Source: Bacillota bacterium
Lineage (GTDB): Bacteria > Bacillota > Bacilli > Bacillales_B > DSM-18226
Direction of reading: 5' to 3'
Length of the DNA stretch: 6,010 bases
NCBI GenBank assembly: GCA_021821235.1
Contig: JAKACS010000222.1
Coordinates: forward strand, 1-6,010
Shown: positions 1 through 4,202 of the stretch, piece after piece
Layout: the number at the start of each line of letters is the position of its first letter
Position numbering within the stretch: position 1 is the first letter of the stretch
Notes under the pieces: generated by a model
What the model was told of the DNA's origin: nothing
Databases searched by the model: none
Seen by the model: the letters and a program-made list of their open reading frames with translations, nothing else
Made by a program: the position numbers and the translations under genes

Positions 1-194
1 GCGGCTAAATTTTGTAGACGGCCGCACATTCTGTCAGTAAAACTTGTCTTAGCATAATGATACTCGAAAATAAATTACATTCTTCGGAATTGTACTAATC
101 TTGTAACAGCAACGTCACTTTTTCGCAACAACTGCCTCCTTTTGCAAGCGTTTTTTCCGCCTTAAAATAAGATTAGCATATAGTTTATCTATTT
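1..194. other. Non-coding leader region with two small hairpins
   Basis: No credible gene is visible here. Bases 1-5 (GCGGC) can pair with 21-25 (GCCGC) across a 15-base loop. Bases 76-82 (TACATTC) pair with 87-94 (GAAT, one bulged T, GTA) around a TTCG tetraloop, which is a stable type of loop. Neither hairpin is followed by a run of T, so neither is called a terminator, although either could be the end of a transcript entering from the left. A TATAGT at 179-184 could be the -10 box for the small gene at 210, but I see no convincing -35 box at the right distance. Confidence 0.4.
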
Positions 195-209
195 AAAGGA
201 GTGTTGACC

Positions 210-389
210 ATGGACTATTTGGATGTAAAAGAGCAATTGGAACTCCAGAAAATGAACGTGCTAAAGAAACTTGACAACCCTGATTTGCCAAAAGAACAAG
301 TTGAAAAGTTGCGAAATTTTGTTGATAATTACGACTATATGATTGAACTGACGGAAATGAACCACTTTGAACGGGGCATTATTCACTAA
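210..389 (+). CDS. Small uncharacterised protein, 59 aa (possibly DUF3896 family)
   Basis: This is a short, highly charged, probably all-helical cytosolic protein with no signal peptide, membrane segment or cysteine. Two helices seem to be joined by a turn around NPDLP (residues about 23-27), and the C-terminal half carries the string YMIELTEMNHFERG. The frame is open further upstream to a GTG at 201, but the ATG at 210 is chosen because AAAGGAG (195-201) lies 8 bases before it and the GTG would overlap that site. It resembles from memory the roughly 60-residue Bacillus family DUF3896, which I could not check. It has its own ribosome binding site and ends 2 bases before a strong hairpin, so it appears to be monocistronic. 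The function is unknown. Confidence 0.8.
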   Translation: MDYLDVKEQLELQKMNVLKKLDNPDLPKEQVEKLRNFVDNYDYMIELTEMNHFERGIIH

Positions 390-391
390 AA

Positions 392-420
392 AACAGGGAG
401 CGCACATGGCGCTCCCTGTT
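392..420. terminator. Bidirectional intrinsic terminator between the 59-aa gene and copZ
   Basis: A perfect 12-bp stem (AACAGGGAGCGC at 392-403 with GCGCTCCCTGTT at 409-420) closes a 5-base loop. On the minus strand the stem runs into TTTTTTAG, a good U-tract, so it should end the csoR-copZ transcript 11 bases after the copZ stop. On the plus strand the tail is only moderately T-rich (CCTTCATTTACTTATTT), so termination of the 59-aa gene is probably weaker. It sits between two convergent genes. Confidence 0.9.
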
Positions 421-431
421 CCTTCATTTAC

Positions 432-638
432 TTATTTAACTTCGTACCCTTGATCATCAATGGTTTCTTTGATTTTATCGAGGGAGACTTCTTGTGGATT
501 GAATTCAATATCAACAGTTGCTGCTTCTAGATTTACCTTAACAGCATTGACACCGTTTAACTCGCCTACGCTTCCTTCTATTGCTTTTACGCAATGACCG
601 CAAGACATTCCTTGAACGTTTAATGTGATTTTTTCCAT
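432..638 (-). CDS. copZ: Copper chaperone CopZ, 68 aa
   Basis: This cytosolic metallochaperone binds Cu(I) and passes it to a copper-exporting P-type ATPase. The whole protein is one heavy-metal-associated (HMA) domain. The metal loop GMSCGHC is at residues 10-16, with ligands Cys13 and Cys16, and the C-terminal DDQGYEV is typical of bacterial CopZ. The length is close to the 69 residues of B. subtilis CopZ, which it resembles strongly in memory. The frame opens 6 codons upstream, but the ATG at 638 is preferred because GAAAGGAG (647-654) lies 8 bases before it. It starts 26 bases after the csoR stop and is the last gene of that operon. The usual partner copA does not follow, so the ATPase must be encoded elsewhere if it exists. 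Confidence 0.96.
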   Translation of the reverse strand: MEKITLNVQGMSCGHCVKAIEGSVGELNGVNAVKVNLEAATVDIEFNPQEVSLDKIKETIDDQGYEVK

Positions 639-664
639 GTGAAAAACTCCTTTCAAATAGTGGC

Positions 665-1012
665 TTATTTTTTCATAAGCCGTTGTATTGTGGTAAGCAA
701 CTCGTCGACAATTTCGTGGTCGCCTTCTTGAATCCGTTCCACTACACAGCTTTTCATGTGGCCTTCAAGGAGGATTTTCGCGACGCTGTTTAAAGCTGCT
801 TGGGTTGCAGCAATTTGTGTAATGACATCATCACAATACGTATCTTTTTCAATCAGCCCTTTAATGCCGCGAATCTGCCCCTCCACCCGATTAAGGCGCG
901 TGATCAGATTCTTTTTCGTTAATGCTGAATGATGGCTTTTTCGTTCTGATGAAGAAGAAGCGCATTCACCATTACACTGGGGAGCATCATCAAGTGGATC
1001 CATTTGATTCAT
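665..1012 (-). CDS. csoR: Copper-sensing transcriptional repressor CsoR, 115 aa
   Basis: This DNA-binding repressor releases its operator when it binds Cu(I). It belongs to the CsoR/RcnR (DUF156) all-helical family. The domain runs from about residue 30 to the end: RLNRVEGQIRGI at 39-50 is the family's basic first helix. Cys60, His85 and Cys89 have exactly the spacing (25 and 4) of the Cys-His-Cys copper site of B. subtilis CsoR (45, 70, 74). This argues for copper rather than nickel or formaldehyde sensing. The N-terminal 30 residues are longer than usual, rich in Ser and His, and carry an extra CNGEC motif (Cys13, Cys17). The ATG at 1012 follows AAAGGAG (1025-1031) by 12 bases, a little long; an in-frame stop just upstream excludes a longer protein. 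It is the first gene of an operon with copZ and is probably autoregulated. Confidence 0.95.
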   Translation of the reverse strand: MNQMDPLDDAPQCNGECASSSSERKSHHSALTKKNLITRLNRVEGQIRGIKGLIEKDTYCDDVITQIAATQAALNSVAKILLEGHMKSCVVERIQEGDHEIVDELLTTIQRLMKK

Positions 1013-1040
1013 CCTCTAACACCACTCCTTTACAAACTTT

Positions 1041-1070
1041 ATTTTACTATACCCCCCTACCCTATGTAAA
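1041..1070 (-). promoter_or_regulatory. csoR: csoR-copZ promoter with embedded CsoR-type operator
   Basis: Read on the minus strand, TTTACA (1070-1065) and TAAAAT (1046-1041) match the -35 and -10 consensus of the housekeeping sigma factor at five of six positions each, 18 bases apart. The whole spacer (1064-1047) is TAGGGTAGGGGGGTATAG, a G-tract sequence of the kind bound by CsoR proteins. An operator in the spacer fits repression by blocking RNA polymerase, relieved by copper. The right half (GGGGGTAT) is close to the B. subtilis copZA operator as I remember it. The left half has GGG where an inverted repeat would have CCC. Confidence 0.75.
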
Positions 1071-1223
1071 GTATTTCTTTATTTTTTCAAAAATTGTACA
1101 AACTTCACATGAGCAGATTTAAAATTTTCATTTTCATTTTAGCGAAATGTTGCCAAACTGTCTCCTATTTTTAAAGCAAGTAAATATAGCCCTCACCAAT
1201 CTTGATAAGGACTTATCTCTTCA

Positions 1224-2360
1224 TTATGGTTTTAAGACAACTTTTATGCACTGATCTGTCCTTGTGTCGAAAACTTCATAGCCATGCTTTGCTTCAGCTA
1301 GCGGAAGAATGTGAGTAATCACGTCGCCAATATCGATTTTACCTTCAGCAATCAAGTTATAAAGAAACGGCATATATGGGATCACAGGTGCCTGTCCCAT
1401 CTTCAACTCAACATTTCGCTGAAAAAAATCGCCCAATGGAAAGGCATTGTAGCGGCCGCCATAGACACCGGTGATTTGTACGGTACCGCCTTTTCGAACG
1501 GCTTGCGACGCAATTACAATTCCCCCCATTGCTCCGCCGTGCAGTTTCATGCCTGTTGCCAAAAATTCCATCGGCGTCATTTTGCCGCTCATTCCGGTGG
1601 CATCAATCACGACATCCGCCCCGCCCTGGGTGATTTCTTTTATATACTCACCGACATTTTCGTGATGCTCAAAATTGATCGTTTCGACTTTGTTTGTTCG
1701 TCTAGCATGATCAAGGCGGTAATCAACATAATCAACGGCAATCACCCGCTTTGCTCCTTTAAACCAGGCAAATTTTTGCGACAATAGACCAATAGGACCC
1801 GAACCAAGGATGACAACTGTATCGCCGCCCTTTACACCTGCATGATCAACACTCCAGTATGCCGTCCCGGCCGCATCTGCAAGCAAAACCAATTTTTCAT
1901 CTTCCACTTCGCAATTCTCTGGAATTTTAAATGGTGTAAAGTTGCCAAACGGCACGCGCATATATTCCGCTTGCCCGCCCGCATACCCTCCGGTTGTTTC
2001 CGAATAACCAAAAAAACCACCCATTTCCCCATGGGGATTCGAATTGTCACATTGACTTGTTAAATCGTGAGTACAATACCAGCAATGGCCACAGCTTACA
2101 TTAAAGGGGATGATGACGCGGTCGCCTTTTTTCAGCTTTGTTACTTTAGGACCTACTTCCTCGACAACTCCCATCGGTTCATGGCCGATGACATAGTCGG
2201 TTGGCAGGTTTGGGATCATCGCATGCAGTAAATGCAAGTCAGAACCGCAAATCGCCGATGTGGTTACCTTGATAATAATATCTTCCGGATTTTTAATTTC
2301 CGGCTCTTTTACGTCTGTGACCTGGACATTTTTAATGCCTTGGTACGTAACGGCTTTCAT
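1224..2360 (-). CDS. adhB: Zinc-dependent alcohol dehydrogenase, AdhB type, 378 aa
   Basis: This is a medium-chain dehydrogenase/reductase, expected to oxidise an alcohol or aldehyde adduct with NAD in the cytosol or spore. The N-terminal catalytic domain has the probable catalytic zinc ligands Cys38 (ICGSD), His60 (GHE) and Asp162. A structural zinc site has Cys90, 93, 96 and 104, the same spacing as in glutathione-independent formaldehyde dehydrogenases. The nucleotide-binding fold has GSGPIG at 186-191, and Asp210 at the end of the second strand favours NAD over NADP. The length equals that of B. subtilis AdhB as I recall it. The start is supported by AGAGGAG about 10 bases upstream. It lies 19 bases after the CotF-family gene and is the third gene of that operon, so a role in sporulating cells or the spore surface is likely, with unknown substrate. 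Confidence 0.92.
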   Translation of the reverse strand: MKAVTYQGIKNVQVTDVKEPEIKNPEDIIIKVTTSAICGSDLHLLHAMIPNLPTDYVIGHEPMGVVEEVGPKVTKLKKGDRVIIPFNVSCGHCWYCTHDLTSQCDNSNPHGEMGGFFGYSETTGGYAGGQAEYMRVPFGNFTPFKIPENCEVEDEKLVLLADAAGTAYWSVDHAGVKGGDTVVILGSGPIGLLSQKFAWFKGAKRVIAVDYVDYRLDHARRTNKVETINFEHHENVGEYIKEITQGGADVVIDATGMSGKMTPMEFLATGMKLHGGAMGGIVIASQAVRKGGTVQITGVYGGRYNAFPLGDFFQRNVELKMGQAPVIPYMPFLYNLIAEGKIDIGDVITHILPLAEAKHGYEVFDTRTDQCIKVVLKP

Positions 2361-2379
2361 TTTTTAAAATCTCCTCTCA

Positions 2380-2739
2380 TTATTGATTTGGTGTCGCAAA
2401 CATTCCAAGCCGGTCTGTATCGTTCGGATAGAGATTTAGTTCGGCAATTTGAACAGCTGTTTTGGCTGCCTTCACATCAATCGGAATTTGCTTATTTATG
2501 TCATACGGATGGAGCCAGCCTTTTTTGATCATCAATGCGGTAATTTCGCTGTGCAATTCAATCGCCGCATCCATTTGTTTTTGCAAGGTGCGGCGAAGCG
2601 TAGGATTTGCCGTTTCCGTTATGGCAAATCCATAATTTCTCAAGCCGTTTTTTATTGTCAGCAGAAAATCCATTGCCAATGCCGAGTCAGCAAGGTTCGG
2701 CATCCCCTCTGCATTTCTTGGATCCAAATAATCTTCCAT
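2380..2739 (-). CDS. Spore coat protein, CotF family (YraF-like), 119 aa
   Basis: This is a helical coat-F domain protein (ferritin-like fold) that probably belongs to the outer layers of the endospore. The core runs from about residue 16 to 100: LADSALAMDFLLTIKNGLRNY (16-36), an ALTE-like stretch FAITETANP (38-46), a long helix ending in ELHSEI (61-66) and GWLHPYD (74-80). It aligns along its length with the 99-residue protein at 3304-3603, so the two are paralogues; this copy has a longer N-terminus and a Pro/Asn-containing C-terminal tail. Its likely ribosome binding site GAGGGGTGA includes the stop codon of the preceding gene, 8 bases upstream of the ATG, which suggests translational coupling. 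It is the second gene of the operon ending in adhB, an order matching B. subtilis yraG-yraF-adhB as I remember it. Confidence 0.9.
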   Translation of the reverse strand: MEDYLDPRNAEGMPNLADSALAMDFLLTIKNGLRNYGFAITETANPTLRRTLQKQMDAAIELHSEITALMIKKGWLHPYDINKQIPIDVKAAKTAVQIAELNLYPNDTDRLGMFATPNQ

Positions 2740-2747
2740 CTATTGAT

Positions 2748-2954
2748 TCACCCCTCATTGGATGTTTTATAAAAGTGAAGCAATTCATTTATATCACGGA
2801 TTGATTGCTGTACATCTTTTTCCATCAATGCCTTTAATTCATTGTCAAAGCATAATCCTTGCATCAATTTTGACCGAAGCAAACAAACGGTTTTAAAATT
2901 CAGCATTTCATGTGTTTCCATTGTTTCATGGAGCGCTAGGCTTTCCCGTTCCAT
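2748..2954 (-). CDS. Small spore coat-associated protein (YraG/YraE-like), 68 aa
   Basis: This is a small, mostly helical protein without signal peptide or membrane segment. It has the pattern ALHETMETHEMLNFKTVCL (residues 7-25), followed by ELKALMEKD (39-47). It aligns with the protein at 3101-3307, also 68 residues, at shared positions LxLHETxExHExLxFKxxCL and ELKAL, so the pair is paralogous. The start is fixed by a near-perfect GGAGGTGA just upstream (within 2956-2966). It is the first gene of the operon leading to the CotF-family protein and AdhB. Related small proteins are annotated as spore coat proteins in Bacillus, and sometimes as GerQ, which I consider unreliable. The molecular role is unknown; partnership with the adjacent CotF protein is inferred from the repeated gene pairing. 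Confidence 0.85.
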   Translation of the reverse strand: MERESLALHETMETHEMLNFKTVCLLRSKLMQGLCFDNELKALMEKDVQQSIRDINELLHFYKTSNEG

Positions 2955-3100
2955 AAAATCACCTCCAATGATCTATTTTTTCCAACTTTTCTTTTTCCCT
3001 ATTCATGGGAGAATCTTTCAGATGCAAACCGATGTATAATTGTTCTTTTTCCTAGAAAACATAAAACGAGCAAAATGATGTAAGTGAGGTGGATGAAGTT
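2955..3100. promoter_or_regulatory. Divergent intergenic region between two spore-coat operons
   Basis: The two operons run in opposite directions from this 146-bp spacer, so at least two promoters must lie here. On the plus strand TATAAT (3035-3040) is a perfect -10 box for the housekeeping sigma factor but has no good -35 partner. CATAAAAC at 3060-3067 resembles the -10 of mother-cell sigma factors only loosely. On the minus strand CATGAATA (around 3006-2999) is likewise imperfect. I cannot assign a sigma factor. Sporulation control is expected from the gene content and is not shown by the bases. Confidence 0.45.
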
Positions 3101-3307
3101 ATGGCAAAATTTCTAGGACTACACGAAACCCTTGAACTTCATGAACTGTTAACGTTTAAAAGTCTATGTTTGACGAAGGCAACGACGATGGGTGCATTGG
3201 CGCAGGACGAAGAACTGAAAGCACTTTTAGCCAATGATGCAGCTTCCGGATCGAGACATATACTGCAATTGCAAAAATTTTTAACAAACCGGGAGGAAGT
3301 TCAATGA
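3101..3307 (+). CDS. Small spore coat-associated protein (YraE/YraG-like), 68 aa
   Basis: This is the paralogue of the minus-strand gene at 2748-2954 and of equal length. LGLHETLELHELLTFKSLCL spans residues 5-24 and DEELKALLAND spans 36-46; the charged C-terminus ends in NREEVQ. It appears to be a soluble helical protein. The frame is open from a GTG at 3089, but the ATG at 3101 is chosen: GTGAGGTGG (3084-3092) then lies 8 bases upstream, whereas the GTG lies inside that site, and the paralogue is also 68 residues. Its last bases overlap the start of the next gene by 4 (ATGA), which indicates translational coupling. Its job is unknown, but the fixed pairing with a CotF-family gene on both strands suggests the two proteins act together in the spore coat. 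Confidence 0.85.
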   Translation: MAKFLGLHETLELHELLTFKSLCLTKATTMGALAQDEELKALLANDAASGSRHILQLQKFLTNREEVQ

Positions 3308-3603
3308 ACCAATTTTTGCAAAACATGATGGGAATGGGCGGATTGACAGATCAAGTCATTGCGACTGATTTCTTACTTTCGGCGAAATCCGGCGTGCAAA
3401 ACTACACGATTGCCCTTACTGAAGCGGCTACTCCCGAGTTAAAAGCGGTTTTAAGAGAGCAATTACGAGAGGCAATTGAAACGCATGAGAAGATCAGTGC
3501 TTTCATGATCTCTAGAGGATTCTATCATCCACATGATTTGACTGAACAACTGCAAGTCGATTTAACGACTTCCGATACGGCAATAAATTTAGCAGGTGAA
3601 TAG
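3304..3603 (+). CDS. Spore coat protein, CotF family (YraD-like), 99 aa
   Basis: This coat-F domain protein is a probable structural component of the endospore surface. Features shared with the 119-residue paralogue are the first helix LTDQVIATDFLLSAKSGVQNY (14-34), IALTEAATPEL (36-46), the helix REQLREAIETHEKI (51-64) and FYHPHDL (73-79). A short N-terminal segment rich in Met and Gly (NMMGMGG, 7-13) precedes the domain. The 99-residue length equals B. subtilis YraD as I recall it. The start is supported by GGGAGG (3291-3296), 7 bases upstream and inside the preceding gene, with which it overlaps by 4 bases. It is the second and last gene of a two-gene unit that diverges from the adhB operon. 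Confidence 0.9.
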   Translation: MNQFLQNMMGMGGLTDQVIATDFLLSAKSGVQNYTIALTEAATPELKAVLREQLREAIETHEKISAFMISRGFYHPHDLTEQLQVDLTTSDTAINLAGE

Positions 3604-3606
3604 GAG

Positions 3607-3642
3607 AGCGAGGGAGAATGGATCGTTCTTTTTCCCTTCGCT
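3607..3642 (+). terminator. Probable weak intrinsic terminator after the coat gene pair
   Basis: AGCGAGGGAGAA (3607-3618) pairs with TTC (3626-3628), TCCC (3633-3636) and TCGCT (3638-3642), with small bulges, to give about 12 base pairs just after the stop codon at 3603. What follows is TTAACGTGTTAAAC rather than a clear T-run, so termination may be inefficient. A strong alternative role is not apparent. Confidence 0.45.
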
Positions 3643-3655
3643 TTAACGTGTTAAA
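3642..3655. promoter_or_regulatory. 14-bp palindrome upstream of the riboswitch promoter
   Basis: TTTAACGTGTTAAA is an inverted repeat of two perfect 6-base arms around a central GT. It ends 9 bases before the proposed -35 box at 3665, a position typical for a binding site of a dimeric transcription factor. It does not match the catabolite (cre) consensus, and I do not recognise a regulator for it. It partly overlaps the base of the preceding hairpin. Confidence 0.35.
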
Positions 3656-3664
3656 CAATTTTTA

Positions 3665-3693
3665 TTGACTTCTCCGCCGGGAATTGATACGAT
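3665..3693 (+). promoter_or_regulatory. Extended -10 promoter of the glycine riboswitch operon
   Basis: TTGACT (3665-3670) and TACGAT (3688-3693) are separated by 17 bases. TGA at 3685-3687 supplies the TG of an extended -10 element, which compensates for the imperfect -10 hexamer. Transcription would start near 3700, giving a leader of about 200 bases that contains the whole riboswitch before the ATG at 3900. Confidence 0.65.
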
Positions 3694-3740
3694 TTCTTTA
3701 ATTTCAATAAAGCGACGAAGGTTATGGATCACACTATAAC

Positions 3741-3820
3741 TGGAGCAGCTTCTGGAGAGACCGCCAATTTGCGGCGCCGAAGGATTCACAATCTCAGGCA
3801 AAAGGACAGAAGAGTGGCAG
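3741..3820 (+). ncRNA. Glycine riboswitch, single aptamer
   Basis: The family's conserved core is present: GGAGAG after the first P1 strand, GCGCCGAAGG, and CTCAGGCAAAAGGACAG. P1 is CTTCTG (3749-3754) with CAGAAG (3807-3812), six perfect pairs. P2 is CCGC (3761-3764) with GCGG (3771-3774). P3b is short, GATT (3783-3786) with AATC (3790-3793). No second full aptamer is seen on either side, so this is a singlet instead of the common tandem form. The following hairpin at 3810-3839, which extends past this entry, and the preceding one at 3721-3740 may be the remnant 'ghost' aptamer known from singlets. It lies in the 5' leader of the ACT and UPF0210 genes and is followed by an intrinsic terminator, so control is by transcription attenuation. 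Confidence 0.93.
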
Positions 3821-3839
3821 GTAAAAATTGCATACTCTT
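3810..3839 (+). other. Hairpin following the glycine aptamer (possible ghost aptamer)
   Basis: AAGAGT (3810-3815) pairs perfectly with ACTCTT (3834-3839), and inside it GCA (3817-3819) pairs with TGC (3829-3831). The hairpin shares bases 3810-3812 with the 3' strand of P1, so the two stems abut or compete. Singlet glycine riboswitches of the first type carry such a small stem 3' of the aptamer, which docks on it. That identity is inferred from position. Confidence 0.5.
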
Positions 3840-3849
3840 TTATTTCTTG

Positions 3850-3883
3850 AGATTGGAGCGGATCCAATCTTTTTTTATTTTTT
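3850..3883 (+). terminator. Riboswitch-controlled intrinsic terminator
   Basis: AGATTGGA (3850-3857) pairs perfectly with TCCAATCT (3863-3870) around a GCGGA loop, followed by T-rich 3870-3883 (a run of seven T, one A, six T). It lies 17 bases before the ATG at 3900. Its 5' arm can instead join a 10-bp pairing of 3846-3855 with 3789-3798 (CAATCTCAGG) in the aptamer core, with one G-U pair. That helix would be an antiterminator that excludes both the folded aptamer and this hairpin, so glycine binding should favour termination. Confidence 0.88.
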
Positions 3884-3899
3884 AAATGAGGTGACAGGT

Positions 3900-4175
3900 A
3901 TGGAGAAAAGACGTGCAGTAGTAAGTGTCATTGGGAAAGACCAGGTTGGGATTATTTCAAGGGTAACAACGATTTTAGCAAACAATCAAATGAATATCTT
4001 GGATATCAGCCAGACGATTCTACAAGACTTTTTCACAATGATGATGATGATTGATGTTTCTGCCAATGAAAATTTGGCGAAGCTTCGTGAGGAACTTTCC
4101 GCTGTTGCCGATGAAATGGGATTAAAAATCAATATTCAGCTAGAAGAAATTTTTCAAGCGATGCACCGAATTTAA
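3900..4175 (+). CDS. ACT-domain protein, UPF0237 family, 91 aa
   Basis: This is a small cytosolic regulatory protein consisting of one ACT domain, a fold that commonly binds amino acids as a dimer. The first strand and ligand loop are RAVVSVIGKDQVGII (5-19), with the glycine-loop pattern GKDQVG (12-17). The first helix follows, then NILDISQTIL (32-41). A Met-rich second core strand FTMMMMIDVS (45-54) and a second helix LAKLREELSAVADEMG (59-74) complete the fold. It belongs with the UPF0237 group and is related to the glycine cleavage regulator GcvR. The open frame runs upstream into the riboswitch, but the ATG at 3900 is correct because GAGGTGA (3888-3894) lies just before it and the terminator lies in the extra part. 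It sits 27 bases before the UPF0210 gene, a pairing common in Firmicutes. Its ligand is unproven; the riboswitch suggests glycine. Confidence 0.92.
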   Translation: MEKRRAVVSVIGKDQVGIISRVTTILANNQMNILDISQTILQDFFTMMMMIDVSANENLAKLREELSAVADEMGLKINIQLEEIFQAMHRI

Positions 4176-4202
4176 TTTCAACCGCAAGAGAGGATGAGAC
4201 AA

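Noticed and set aside
1204..1217. Terminator of adhB at GATAAGGACTTATC
   Set aside because: The arms are only 2 bases apart, so the inner pairs cannot form, and no T-run follows on the minus strand.
1311..1787. 158-aa plus-strand open frame inside adhB
   Set aside because: It is antisense to a well-supported dehydrogenase, has no protein family character and is a shadow of the real gene.
3034..3067. Sporulation sigma-factor promoter before the gene at 3101
   Set aside because: TATAAT and CATAAAAC are both present, but spacing and -35 matches fit none of the sigma E, K or G consensus patterns well enough.
3643..3867. 74-aa minus-strand open frame
   Set aside because: It lies antisense to the riboswitch and promoter, its start falls in the terminator region, and it resembles no family I know.
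3865..3899. T-box or SAM leader in front of the ACT gene
   Set aside because: The aptamer sequence matches the glycine class closely, and no T-box motif (TGGNACCGCG) or SAM core is present.
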